Of a DNA stretch of 45,616 bases, positions 1-7,323 are shown piece after piece. A model generated the notes under the pieces. The model was not told where the DNA came from. It ran no database searches and saw nothing but the letters and a program-made list of their open reading frames with translations. Each line of letters opens with the position of its first letter. The first letter of the stretch is position 1. Source of the DNA: Aeromicrobium sp. (GTDB taxonomy: Bacteria > Actinomycetota > Actinomycetes > Propionibacteriales > Nocardioidaceae); assembly GCF_014378035.1 (NCBI RefSeq), contig NZ_JACMOM010000247.1:1-45616 (forward strand), in the 5' to 3' direction. The translations under genes were made by a program, and so were the position numbers.

Positions 1-419
1 AGGAGGCCGGCAAGCGCGTCGGCACCCCGATGCTCGCAGTCGTGGTCGCCATCGAGGCGGCCGACCTGCTGTTCGCGGTCGACAGCGTGCCCGCGGTCCT
101 CGCGGTGAGCGATGACCCGTTCATCGTCTACACCTCCAACGCCTTTGCCATTCTCGGCCTGCGCGCGCTCTACTTCCTGTTGTCGGGCCTGCTCGACCGG
201 TTCCATTACCTTGGCACCGGCTTGGCCCTGATCCTCGCTTTCATCGGCGTCAAGCTGATCCTGCAGGCCACTCACAAGACCATCGACACCTCCATCCCGG
301 AGATTCCCTCGCTGGTCAGCCTCGGCGTGATCATCGTGGTCCTCGCGGGTTCGGTCGGACTCAGCTTCCTGAAGCCGAAGAACGATGACAAGGAAATCTC
401 GAAGGTCGAACCTCGTTGA
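1..419 (+). CDS. TerC family integral membrane protein (3' part)
   Basis: The reading frame is open from base 3, so the gene starts left of the window and only the last 138 residues are present. The visible part holds the family motif with acidic residues in the membrane (ADLLFAVDSVPA) and the following F-I-V-Y-T-S-N-AFAILGLRALYF segment, then at least three further hydrophobic helices and a charged tail ending KVEPR. TerC proteins are polytopic membrane proteins linked to tellurite resistance and, in better studied members, to manganese export or loading of secreted proteins; the substrate cannot be told from sequence. The next gene is 258 bases away, so this looks like the end of its transcription unit, although no convincing terminator hairpin follows. 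Confidence 0.88.
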   Translation, partial: EAGKRVGTPMLAVVVAIEAADLLFAVDSVPAVLAVSDDPFIVYTSNAFAILGLRALYFLLSGLLDRFHYLGTGLALILAFIGVKLILQATHKTIDTSIPEIPSLVSLGVIIVVLAGSVGLSFLKPKNDDKEISKVEPR

Positions 420-677
420 CCCATGCGCAGCACGATCTCAGGCCGGACCACGGATAACGCCGCCGTCTAGTCGTGCTGTCTCGACCGCCCTACACCTACC
501 CTCCCGAAGCAGTCGTGAGGTCCGCGACCGCTCGGGTAGGGTCGGTGGTGCTGAACACCGGATCCCTTGTGAACTAGGGGTGTTCGTTCAGCCCGACCGT
601 GTGAACGCAGGTCAGAGGCACTTTTCGTGAGAGGTCGGAGGGCCGCCGCTGGCTGCCTTCCGTTCTGACCAGCGACC
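420..677. other. intergenic region, no gene recognised
   Basis: Short overlapping open frames exist on both strands here but have no recognisable protein content. A weak inverted arrangement (GAACAC near 554 and GTGTTC near 580) could form a stem-loop. Nothing else is supported. Confidence 0.4.
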
Positions 678-1286
678 ATGGGATTGACGTTGACGCTCTC
701 CGCCATAGCCGTCTTCTGCGGCTCCAGCCTGGGCAGCGATCCGGCCTACGCCGAGGCGGCGCGGCTGACCGGTCGAACACTTGCCGAGCAGAGCATCGAC
801 GTGGTCTACGGCGGTGGCCACGTCGGCCTGATGGGCACGTTGGCCGACGCCGCGCTCGAAGCCGGGGGCCGGGTCATCGGGGTCATCCCGCGTCAGCTCG
901 ACGACCGCGAGCTGGCCCACCATGGGCTTTCCGAGCTGCATGTCGTCGAGTCGATGCACGAACGCAAGGCGCTGATGGCAGAGCTGTCGGACGCCTTCAT
1001 CGCGTTGCCCGGCGGCGCGGGCACCCTCGAGGAGATCGCTGAGCAGTGGACGTGGGCCCAGCTGACGATCCACGCCAAGCCGAGCGGGTTCCTCGACGTG
1101 GCCGGTTTCTGGATGCCCATGCGCGCGATGCTCGAGCGCATGGTGGCCGACGGATTCGTCCGCGCCGAGCAGTCGGGCATCGTCACCTTCTCCGACGATC
1201 TCGTCGCCCTGCTGGATGTCCTCGCGGCACCACCGTCGTGGGCCGACAAGTGGGGTGACGGCGGCACCGAGACGCCGGTTCCGTGA
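678..1286 (+). CDS. LOG family protein (TIGR00730), putative nucleotide 5'-monophosphate phosphoribohydrolase
   Basis: 202 residues, a usual length for the LOG (Lonely guy) family. The N-terminus has the Rossmann-like start AVFCGSSLGSDPAY, followed by VVYGGGHVGLMG and the diagnostic PGGAGTLEE motif near residues 111-119 that binds the phosphate and supplies the catalytic glutamate; the Arg of HERKALM is also present. LOG enzymes cleave the N-glycosidic bond of nucleoside monophosphates such as AMP or cytokinin ribotides; the bacterial role is often unclear. In actinobacteria these genes commonly sit near folate or succinyl-amino-acid genes, but here the neighbour is a NUDIX hydrolase whose GTG start overlaps the stop codon by four bases, so the two are translationally coupled. 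The ATG at 678 is the first start in frame; TTG codons at 684 and 690 are alternatives. Confidence 0.85.
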   Translation: MGLTLTLSAIAVFCGSSLGSDPAYAEAARLTGRTLAEQSIDVVYGGGHVGLMGTLADAALEAGGRVIGVIPRQLDDRELAHHGLSELHVVESMHERKALMAELSDAFIALPGGAGTLEEIAEQWTWAQLTIHAKPSGFLDVAGFWMPMRAMLERMVADGFVRAEQSGIVTFSDDLVALLDVLAAPPSWADKWGDGGTETPVP

Positions 1287-1690
1287 CGGCAGCTCGACCC
1301 GTGGTCCATGTCGCCGCGGCGCTGACCGTCGACGCCGCAGGCCGCGCGCTCATGGTCCGCAAGCACGGGACATCAGTGTTCATGCAGCCCGGAGGCAAAA
1401 TGGAGCCGGGGGAGAGCCCGCTCGAGGCGCTGCGGCGAGAGCTCGTCGAAGAGCTGGGGCTTGTGCTGGGAGCCGATCGGTTCACCTGGTTGGGCACCTT
1501 CGAGGAGGACGCCGCCAACGAGCCAGGGCACAGGGTGCTCGCCGAGGTGTTCCGCCTGACGGTCGACGCCGACGAGCCTGTGCCGGCGGCCGAGATCGCC
1601 GAGTGCCGGTGGGTCGATCCGGCTGACCCGGGTGACATCGAGCTGGCTCCACTCAGCAGCCGCGTCCTGCTGCCCATCTTGAATCAGTAG
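1283..1690 (+). CDS. NUDIX hydrolase
   Basis: 135 residues, a single NUDIX domain. The NUDIX box is complete: GGKMEPGESPLEALRREL followed by VEELGL, matching G-x5-E-x7-R-E-x2-E-E-x-G, so Mg2+-dependent pyrophosphohydrolase activity is expected. Substrate specificity cannot be read from sequence; the family covers oxidised nucleotides, sugar nucleotides and coenzymes. The GTG start lies in a GTGA overlap with the LOG gene, and both products act on nucleotide-like compounds, which makes a joint nucleotide clean-up role possible but unproven. The gene ends 13 bases before the end of the convergent S4 gene, leaving almost no room for separate terminators. Confidence 0.9.
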   Translation: MTAARPVVHVAAALTVDAAGRALMVRKHGTSVFMQPGGKMEPGESPLEALRRELVEELGLVLGADRFTWLGTFEEDAANEPGHRVLAEVFRLTVDADEPVPAAEIAECRWVDPADPGDIELAPLSSRVLLPILNQ

Positions 1691-1703
1691 GGCCTCGCTC
1701 AAC

Positions 1704-2066
1704 TCAGCGTCGACGTAGGCGGTCGAGCGCACGTCGATCACGTTTGGTGGGGCGACCCGCACCACGGTCGCGACGCGGCATCAACGCGACCTCCTCCTTG
1801 GGTGGGGGCGCCGGGGTGTGATCGACGTAGCACTCGACGGCGACACCAGCTCCAACCCGTTTGACGATGATCCGGGCCACGACCACGGTGCGCATGCCCC
1901 CGTCGGTGAGGGCCTCGACCCGATCGCCGACGCGTACAGGCTGCGCGGGCTTCGCCTTGGCGCCGTTGATGCGCACATGGCCGGCACGGCACGCAGCCGA
2001 GGCCAGCGACCGTGTGCGGTAAAGGCGAACGGAGGACGTCCACACGTCGGCGCGGGTCGTGTCCAT
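1704..2066 (-). CDS. S4 domain RNA-binding protein, Hsp15 (HslR) type
   Basis: 120 residues. An S4 RNA-binding fold occupies about residues 6-55 (RVDVW-like start, CRAGHVRINGAKAKPAQPV, VGDRVEA), and the C-terminus carries the basic Hsp15 signature RDRGAGRPTKRDRRALDR. In E. coli, Hsp15 binds the 50S subunit still holding a nascent peptidyl-tRNA and helps recycle it; the same role is plausible here. The ATG at 2066 has no Shine-Dalgarno; a TAGAGT hexamer ends six bases before it, which points to a leaderless transcript. It is divergent from a second, different S4 protein, with only 37 bases between the two start codons. Confidence 0.87.
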   Translation of the reverse strand: MDTTRADVWTSSVRLYRTRSLASAACRAGHVRINGAKAKPAQPVRVGDRVEALTDGGMRTVVVARIIVKRVGAGVAVECYVDHTPAPPPKEEVALMPRRDRGAGRPTKRDRRALDRLRRR

Positions 2067-2072
2067 GAGCCA

Positions 2073-2078
2073 ACTCTA
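2073..2078 (-). promoter_or_regulatory. -10 element of a leaderless promoter for the Hsp15-like gene
   Basis: On the minus strand TAGAGT is followed by six bases and then the ATG at 2066, so transcription would begin at the A of the start codon. No ribosome binding site is present. Confidence 0.55.
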
Positions 2079-2091
2079 TGCACGCGGACCC

Positions 2092-2097
2092 TATGCT
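2092..2097 (+). promoter_or_regulatory. -10 element of a leaderless promoter for the second S4 gene
   Basis: TATGCT is followed by six bases and then the ATG at 2104. It lies back to back with the minus-strand element at 2073-2078, so two leaderless promoters share one short intergenic region. Confidence 0.55.
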
Positions 2098-2103
2098 TCG
2101 GGC

Positions 2104-2337
2104 ATGGGCAACGACGACGTCACCACGGTCCCGATCACCGGCGACATGATCCGCCTGGGCCAGTTCCTGAAGTTTGCCGACTTCGCTGAGTCCGGCTCGG
2201 CGGCGCGCGACCTGATCGTCGGTGGCGACGTGACGGTCGACGGGGAGGTAGAGATCCGCCGCGGGCGGCAGCTCGCCAAGGGGATGCTCATCGAGGTACA
2301 AATGCCTGCCGGGACGCTGTCCGCACGAGTGGGTTGA
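2104..2337 (+). CDS. small S4 domain RNA-binding protein (YbcJ/YaaA type)
   Basis: 77 residues from the ATG at 2104, chosen over an in-frame ATG at 2059 that would run into the divergent gene and lacks a promoter. The protein is one S4 domain: IRLGQFLKFADFAESG, then ARDLIVGGDVTVDGEVE and the RRGRQLAKG basic loop, typical of the stand-alone YbcJ/YaaA family that binds structured RNA, thought to be ribosomal. It pairs with a divergent Hsp15-like S4 gene. No further domain is present. Precise RNA target unknown. Confidence 0.85.
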   Translation: MGNDDVTTVPITGDMIRLGQFLKFADFAESGSAARDLIVGGDVTVDGEVEIRRGRQLAKGMLIEVQMPAGTLSARVG

Positions 2338-2350
2338 GGGCCGCGCGAAC

Positions 2351-2384
2351 CGGTTGATCGGTCAAAAAGTCAACCTCTTGACCG
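2351..2384. other. interlocked inverted repeats between convergent genes
   Basis: Two perfect inverted repeats alternate: GGTTGA (2352-2357) pairs with TCAACC (2370-2375), and CGGTCAA (2359-2365) pairs with TTGACCG (2378-2384). The A-B-A'-B' order is that of an H-type pseudoknot if transcribed, or a cluster of TTGAC half-sites if read as DNA. It lies between the ends of two convergent genes. Confidence 0.4.
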
Positions 2385-2454
2385 TCAGGCATGGCGGCGA
2401 CATGCACGACAAACCGCTTCGATTCCCGAAGATCTGGTTGGCCGACCGAGCAGG

Positions 2455-2880
2455 CTACTCGCGACCACCGGAGACGGCAGACACCAACCAGTCGTTGCCG
2501 CGCTTCTCGACGGGGATGAGCTCTTGCTGCTTCTTGCCGTCCTGCCGGTAGTTGATTTGCACCATGGCGACGTTGCCATCCCGGGACGCGAGCTCATATG
2601 TGAACGACGACGGCTTGAGCCCTCGGTCGCGGTATGACCTCTGCACCTCCGTCACCTCGGAGCACTTGATGCTGCTGGGCCGCGCAGAGACCTTGCGCAG
2701 TGCTGTGCAGTTTCCGTCGGCGAAGGCGGCCGTCGCTGTCTTGACCGTGTCGACCGGCCCCGGGCCCTCCAGATGGTGTCGCACCAGAGTGCCGGCCCAG
2801 ATGGCGACGCTGAGCGCGATGAGCATGGCCGCGAGCTTCAGCATCGGCGATGTCCTGGACGTCGTGCGGTTGCCCTCCAT
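2455..2880 (-). CDS. membrane-anchored protein with a small extracytoplasmic domain
   Basis: 141 residues from the ATG at 2880; upstream in-frame starts would extend into the divergent gene's promoter. A short basic N-terminus (MEGNRTTSRTS) is followed by one hydrophobic helix, about residues 14-33 (LKLAAMLIALSVAIWAG), then a roughly 105-residue outside domain. Two cysteines (DGNC and IKCSEV) could form a disulfide. The pattern of helices then strands (FTYELASRDGNVAMVQINY, then LIPVEKRGNDWLVSAV) resembles NTF2-like or DUF4878-type domains, but I do not recognise a specific family. A TACGTT hexamer lies eight bases upstream of the start, suggesting a leaderless or near-leaderless message. Function unknown. 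Confidence 0.65.
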   Translation of the reverse strand: MEGNRTTSRTSPMLKLAAMLIALSVAIWAGTLVRHHLEGPGPVDTVKTATAAFADGNCTALRKVSARPSSIKCSEVTEVQRSYRDRGLKPSSFTYELASRDGNVAMVQINYRQDGKKQQELIPVEKRGNDWLVSAVSGGRE

Positions 2881-2938
2881 GACACTTGAACGTACCGGCG
2901 CACAGGTCCACACGCGACCGCTCGACAGCTCAGGCACC

Positions 2939-2944
2939 TACAGT
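2939..2944 (+). promoter_or_regulatory. -10 element of a leaderless promoter (spermidine-synthase-like gene)
   Basis: TACAGT is followed by exactly six bases and the GTG at 2951. This spacing is what decides the start codon chosen for the downstream gene. Confidence 0.5.
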
Positions 2945-2950
2945 GAGCGC

Positions 2951-3784
2951 GTGGCACAACAGGGCCGAGAGGCCGATCGTCAGATCGACATCATCGCCGA
3001 TCGCGAACGTCCCTCGTCGTTCACTCTTCGCATCGACGGGACCGACCAGTCACATGTTGACCTGGCCGATCCGACGCGACTCGAGTTCGACTACATGCAA
3101 CGCATCGCTGATGTCATCGACGGGCACGGCGTCACGGGCGAGCCGTTGCGGGTGGTGCACATCGGCGGAGCGGCGATGACAATTCCGCGCTACGTCGCGG
3201 CTACTCGGCCACGGTCGGCACAGACCGTGCTCGAGCCCGACGAGCGCGTCACGGCGTTGGTACGGGCCGAGCTTCCACTGCCACGCAACAGCGGCATCAA
3301 GGTCCGAGCCGTCGACGGCCGATCGGGGATGGCGACCCTGCGACCCGACTTCGCCGACATCGTGGTGCTCGACGCCTTCGACGGTGCCCAAATACCGGCC
3401 GATCTCTGCACCGCAGAGTTCTTCGACGTCGCCTCAGGTGTTGTCGCTGAACGCGGACTGCTGCTTCTCAACCTCGCCGACCGGGCGCCGTTCCCTTATG
3501 TGCGGCGCGTCCTGCGGGGTGTGCTCGGCAGCTTCGCGCAGGTCATGATGAGCGCCGAGCCGGCGACGCTCAAGGGCAGACGTTTTGGCAACATCCTCGT
3601 CGTCGCGTCCCAGTCACCGATTGCGTGGGAGGCTCTCGCGCGGCGGGCGGCGAGCTCGCCGTTTCCCTACCGTGTGCTGCCGTACCGAGACGTCCTCGAC
3701 CGCTTCGCCGGCGGCACTCCGTTCACCGACGCCGACAGCGAGCAGTCCCCGGCACCGCCGGGTGGGGCGACTTTCTTCAGTTGA
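2951..3784 (+). CDS. spermidine synthase-like (PABS-fold) protein
   Basis: 277 residues from GTG 2951. The Rossmann methyltransferase-like fold of polyamine synthases is seen in VVHIGGAAMTIPRYVAATRP (motif I), TVLEPDERV (motif II acidic residue) and FADIVVLDAFDGAQIP. The canonical GGGDG loop is altered to HIGGAAMT, and the DxF catalytic region reads DAFDG, so it belongs to the divergent actinobacterial branch often annotated as spermidine synthase but seldom shown to make polyamines. A long in-frame extension upstream (to 2552) is rejected because it overlaps the minus-strand gene and has low-complexity content. Substrate unknown. Confidence 0.7.
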   Translation: MAQQGREADRQIDIIADRERPSSFTLRIDGTDQSHVDLADPTRLEFDYMQRIADVIDGHGVTGEPLRVVHIGGAAMTIPRYVAATRPRSAQTVLEPDERVTALVRAELPLPRNSGIKVRAVDGRSGMATLRPDFADIVVLDAFDGAQIPADLCTAEFFDVASGVVAERGLLLLNLADRAPFPYVRRVLRGVLGSFAQVMMSAEPATLKGRRFGNILVVASQSPIAWEALARRAASSPFPYRVLPYRDVLDRFAGGTPFTDADSEQSPAPPGGATFFS

Positions 3785-3802
3785 TCGTCACCAGCCGCGC
3801 AG

Positions 3803-4624
3803 TCAGCCGGGGGAGCGACCGGTCGTGTAGCGAACGTCCTGGCGCAGGTGGAGACGCCCGTCCTCCCCACGGGCCTCCTCCAACAGTGCCGCGGCGTCGG
3901 CGACAAGGCGGGGCTTCTCGTGGTCCGGCACGCAGCTCCACATGCGACGCTGGCCCACGCTCATCGTCCACCGTTGCCATGCGTCGACGTCGTCGAACAC
4001 CACGTCGATCGGCTCGACGAGGGTGCTGACGGCCACGGCACCTGCACCGCTGACCAGGGCATCGACGCCGTCGGCGCTGGCGAAAGGCCCGCGGGTGCCG
4101 CTGGTCCGGGCGTCGAGCATCGTCGGTGGGAGGTAGGTGACAAACAGCTCGTCGACTGCGGCCCAGACAGAGTCCTGCCGGCCGAAGGTCGTCAGGCCGA
4201 GTCGTCCGCCGGGCACCAGCAGGTCAATCCAGCGGGACAGCGCGGAGGCGGGATCCGACAGGAAGAAGATCACCGCTGCCGAGGCGACGATGTCGGCCGT
4301 CGCGGGAGCGAGAGGTGGGCTGGACGCGTTCAGCTCGAACACCCGCACCTGTGGCAGGTGGCGTGTGTCGGCACGAGTGGCTTCGACCATGGCCGGCGAG
4401 AGGTCGCCGGCGATCACCTCGCCGGTGGTACCGACCAGGTCGGCGAGGGCGAAGGTCACTGCGCCCCTGCCGCACCCCAGGTCGATCGCGCGTTCCCCCG
4501 GCTGAGGCGCGAGAAGGTCGACGAGACGCCGTGCCATGGGCCCGAAGAAGTCGACACCGACGTGATCGTACGTGGGCGCGAGCTCGTCGAACAGGCGCGC
4601 GACCTGCTGCTCGGGGGTACTCAT
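3803..4624 (-). CDS. class I SAM-dependent methyltransferase, UbiE-like
   Basis: 273 residues starting at the ATG at 4624. The start MSTPEQQVARLFDELAPTYD is typical of UbiE/MenG-related enzymes, which open with a helix around the substrate. SAM-binding motif I is RAIDLGCGRGAVTF, the acidic residue after strand 2 is in IAGDLSPAM, and LLVPGGRLGLTTFG is the usual post-motif strand. A GATACT hexamer ends six bases before the ATG, again pointing to leaderless transcription. The substrate is not evident; the neighbour rocD is probably a separate unit, since 85 bases separate them. Confidence 0.82.
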   Translation of the reverse strand: MSTPEQQVARLFDELAPTYDHVGVDFFGPMARRLVDLLAPQPGERAIDLGCGRGAVTFALADLVGTTGEVIAGDLSPAMVEATRADTRHLPQVRVFELNASSPPLAPATADIVASAAVIFFLSDPASALSRWIDLLVPGGRLGLTTFGRQDSVWAAVDELFVTYLPPTMLDARTSGTRGPFASADGVDALVSGAGAVAVSTLVEPIDVVFDDVDAWQRWTMSVGQRRMWSCVPDHEKPRLVADAAALLEEARGEDGRLHLRQDVRYTTGRSPG

Positions 4625-4709
4625 CCAGCCAGTATCGGGCAACCCACCCTGTCGCGTCCTCGACACTGAGGGACGGGGATCTCGATGCTGATGACGTGAC
4701 GAGGTCGGG

Positions 4710-5924
4710 TCAGGCGTGCAGTGCTTCGGCGAGGGCGTCGACAGCGTGGTCGATCTCTTCGCGGGTGATGACAAGAGGAGGGGCCATGCGCAGGGTGCGT
4801 TCGTGGGTCTCCTTGCAGAGGACTCCCCGATCACGCAGTGCCAACGAGACCTCACGGCCGGTGCGGCCGGCGGGGTCGATGTCGACGCCGGCCCAGAGAC
4901 CGCGCCCGCGAACCTCCGACACGCCCTTGCCGACGAGCGTGTCGAGCCTTCCGTGCAGATACCCCCCAAGGTCGAGCGAGCGCTGCTGGAACTCGCCGGT
5001 CGCAAGCAGCTCGACGACGGCTCGACCGACAGCGCACGCCATCGGGTATCCACCGAACGTCGAACCGTGCTGCCCTGGTTTGAGCACACCGAGAACATCG
5101 GCTCGTCCGACGACGGCGGACACGGGGAGGATGCCGCCGCCCAGTGCCTTGCCGAGCGTGTAGAGGTCGGCCCGCACGTCGTCGTGGTCAAGGGCAAAGA
5201 GCTTGCCGGTGCGAGCAAGGCCCGACTGGATCTCATCGTCGATCAGCAACACGTTGTTCTCGTCGCAGAGGGCTCGGACGCCCTGGAAGAACCCCGCCGG
5301 GGGCATCACGACGCCGGCCTCACCCTGGATGGGCTCCATCAGGATGGCCGCGGTGTTGGGGCCTATCGCCGCGCGTATGGCGTCGAGGTCGCCGTAGGGC
5401 ACGGTGACGAACCCTGGCGTGAACGGCCCGAAGTTGTCGTGGGCTGCCGGGTCGTCCGAGAACGACACGATCGTCGTGGTGCGTCCGTGGAAGTTGCCGG
5501 CCGCAACGATGATCTCGGCACGGTCGGACTCAACGCCCTTGACCTCGTAAGCCCACTTGCGTGCCACCTTGATGGCCGACTCGACGGCTTCGGCCCCGCT
5601 GTTCATCGTGAGCACCATCTCGGTGCCGGTGAGCTCGGCCAGCTCGTGGCAGAAGGCGCCGAACTGGTCGTTGTGGAACGCGCGGGACGTGAGAGTGAGC
5701 CGGTCGAGCTGCTCGCGAGCGGCGGCGACCAACGCGGGGTGGCGATGACCGAAGTTGAGAGCCGAGTAGCCGGAGAGAAAGTCGAGGTAGCGGTTGCCGT
5801 CGACATCGGTCACCCACGCGCCCTCGGCCTCGGCGATCACGACCGGCAGCGGGTGATAGTTGTGCGCACCCCACTGCTCGTCGAGCGTGATGTACGAAGC
5901 AGTGTCGAACCCAGTTGTTGCCAT
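4710..5924 (-). CDS. rocD: ornithine--oxo-acid aminotransferase
   Basis: 404 residues, the usual length. It is a class III PLP-dependent transaminase that converts ornithine and 2-oxoglutarate to glutamate semialdehyde and glutamate in arginine/ornithine breakdown. Family features: the N-terminal AHNYHPLPVVIAEAEGAWV typical of ornithine aminotransferase, YLDFLSGYSALNFGH, MNSGAEAVE for phosphate binding, GNFHGRT, LIDDEIQSGLART with the Asp that contacts the PLP ring nitrogen, and the Schiff-base lysine in LGKALGGG. The start MATTGFDTA (5924) is preferred over an ATG eight codons upstream because TACCGT lies exactly six bases before it. Dedicated ornithine or arginine transport genes are not adjacent. 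Confidence 0.92.
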   Translation of the reverse strand: MATTGFDTASYITLDEQWGAHNYHPLPVVIAEAEGAWVTDVDGNRYLDFLSGYSALNFGHRHPALVAAAREQLDRLTLTSRAFHNDQFGAFCHELAELTGTEMVLTMNSGAEAVESAIKVARKWAYEVKGVESDRAEIIVAAGNFHGRTTTIVSFSDDPAAHDNFGPFTPGFVTVPYGDLDAIRAAIGPNTAAILMEPIQGEAGVVMPPAGFFQGVRALCDENNVLLIDDEIQSGLARTGKLFALDHDDVRADLYTLGKALGGGILPVSAVVGRADVLGVLKPGQHGSTFGGYPMACAVGRAVVELLATGEFQQRSLDLGGYLHGRLDTLVGKGVSEVRGRGLWAGVDIDPAGRTGREVSLALRDRGVLCKETHERTLRMAPPLVITREEIDHAVDALAEALHA

Positions 5925-5930
5925 GTGTTC

Positions 5931-5936
5931 ACGGTA
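5931..5936 (-). promoter_or_regulatory. -10 element of a leaderless promoter for rocD
   Basis: Minus-strand TACCGT, six bases, then the ATG at 5924. No Shine-Dalgarno precedes the start. Confidence 0.55.
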
Positions 5937-6061
5937 TCCGAGGCACATCGGCGAACGAGGGTGGTGGGTGAGCGTCCACAGGAGAGCGGCGGATGGGGGG
6001 CCGAGTCACCGTCGTGCGTGGACGCCAACTCACCGCCTCGGGGTGGTGGATTGGCGCAAGA

Positions 6062-6067
6062 TACTCT
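6062..6067 (+). promoter_or_regulatory. -10 element of a leaderless promoter for the copper operon
   Basis: TACTCT, six bases, then the GTG at 6074. It would drive the four-gene copper cluster that follows. Confidence 0.5.
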
Positions 6068-6073
6068 GCGATC

Positions 6074-6601
6074 GTGCCGTCGTCCGCTGCCTGCGTCCGT
6101 GCCCGGGTGGCGGCCGGCCCCGTCCGGGTGGCTCGCTCGGTGGCTGCAGCGCTGGTCTGCACGGCAACCGCGACCTCGGGACACATGGCAGGTGGCGGCA
6201 CCGTGTCCGGCCCAGCGCTCGTGGCCATGTTCATCGGCGCCACGGCTGTCGCCTGGCTGCTGTCGGCGCGACGTGTCACCTCCGGGCAGCTGGTCGGCCT
6301 CCTGATGCTGTGCCAGGTCGTCCTGCACCTGGGTTGCTCGACCACCGACATGTCGATGTCGGTCTCGATGCTGCTGATGCACCTCACCGCGACCGCGGCC
6401 AGCGCTGCTCTGCTGGCGCGCGGCGAGACACTGGTGTGGGCGGTTGCGCGGCGACTCGGCCTCACCGCGTCGCCGCTGTGGGTGCAGGCCGACGGTGTTG
6501 CCGTCTGCTGCCTGCCGAGCCCGCTGCTCGTCACCCGCACGCTGCGTGACACACGGCTGACCTACGTGCGCGTCGAGAGAGGTCCGCCGAACGGGTCCTG
6601 A
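6074..6601 (+). CDS. Met/His-rich integral membrane protein of a copper cluster
   Basis: 175 residues from GTG 6074, chosen because of the leaderless promoter six bases upstream; in-frame starts back to 5993 are possible. Hydrophobicity suggests four membrane helices. Potential soft-metal ligands sit in or next to them: GHMAGGG after the first helix, HLGCSTTDMSMSVSMLLMH in the third segment, and a CC pair near the end (VAVCCLP). The family is not named to my knowledge, although similar four-helix proteins ending LLARGE are common beside ycnI/copC genes in actinobacteria. The next gene, ycnI, begins 38 bases on. Role in copper movement is inferred from neighbours and ligands only. Confidence 0.65.
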   Translation: MPSSAACVRARVAAGPVRVARSVAAALVCTATATSGHMAGGGTVSGPALVAMFIGATAVAWLLSARRVTSGQLVGLLMLCQVVLHLGCSTTDMSMSVSMLLMHLTATAASAALLARGETLVWAVARRLGLTASPLWVQADGVAVCCLPSPLLVTRTLRDTRLTYVRVERGPPNGS

Positions 6602-6639
6602 CGACCCGTTCTGCACACTTCACTCTCAGGAAGATTCGT

Positions 6640-7323
6640 ATGAATTGCCTCACTACGCGGCTACGATCAGCCGCGCTCATCAGCACCACCACTGCCCTTG
6701 TGTCGATCGCCGGACCAGCGTCGGCCCACGTCTCGGTCTGGACGCCGGACGCGTTGCGCGGAGGGTTCGGCAAGGCCGTGTTCCGCGTGGCGACCGAGTC
6801 AGAGACGGCGTCGACCAAGAAGGTCGTCGTCACACTGCCCGAGGACACCCCGTTCGCGTTCGTCTCCGCCGGATACAAGCCGGGGTGGAAGGCGGCGATC
6901 GCGATGGTCAAGCTCGCCAAACCGACAAAAGTGGGGGAGTTCACGCTCACCAAGGCGGCCCGGACGGTCACCTGGACCACGACCGGCGATGGCATCCCAC
7001 CCTCGCAGTTCGACGAATTCTCGATATCGGGCGGGCCGATGCCCCAGTCCAAGGACATCTCGTTTGTCGCGACACAGACGTACAGCGACGGCGAGGTAGT
7101 CGCTTGGAACCAGCCCCAGAAGGGCGACACGGAGCCGGAGCACCCGGCGCCCGTTCTCGCCCTGACGGCGTCGGCCAGCGGCGCTCATGCCGACCCGGAG
7201 GTGACTGGATCAGCAAAGGACGACTCGGGCAACGACGCCGGTATCTGGCTGGGCGGGGGCGCCCTCGTGGTCGCAGCGACTGCACTTGTTGTCGCGCTGC
7301 GACAGAATCGACGTCGTGGGTAA
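6640..7323 (+). CDS. YcnI family copper-binding protein (DUF1775)
   Basis: 227 residues with a clear Sec signal peptide (about residues 1-30) ending PASA before HVSV; after cleavage the histidine becomes the N-terminal residue, which is how YcnI proteins bind Cu(II) together with a conserved Trp, here in HVSVWTPD. The domain continues with TKKVVVTLPEDTPF and VSAGYKPGWKA, and a single C-terminal helix (GIWLGGGALVVAATALVVAL) anchors it outside the membrane, with RRRG inside. A ribosome binding site AGGAAG lies six bases before the ATG. The copC start codon overlaps its end by eight bases. Proposed role: extracytoplasmic copper chaperone. Confidence 0.9.
   Translation: MNCLTTRLRSAALISTTTALVSIAGPASAHVSVWTPDALRGGFGKAVFRVATESETASTKKVVVTLPEDTPFAFVSAGYKPGWKAAIAMVKLAKPTKVGEFTLTKAARTVTWTTTGDGIPPSQFDEFSISGGPMPQSKDISFVATQTYSDGEVVAWNQPQKGDTEPEHPAPVLALTASASGAHADPEVTGSAKDDSGNDAGIWLGGGALVVAATALVVALRQNRRRG

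Noticed and set aside
2552-2950. N-terminal extension of the spermidine-synthase-like protein
   Set aside because: It covers the minus-strand membrane-anchored gene and has no family sequence; the GTG at 2951 has a promoter at the right distance.
4716-6305. A 529-codon open frame on the plus strand opposite rocD
   Set aside because: It is antisense to a full-length, well conserved aminotransferase gene and its product has no recognisable domain; long shadow frames are usual at this GC content.
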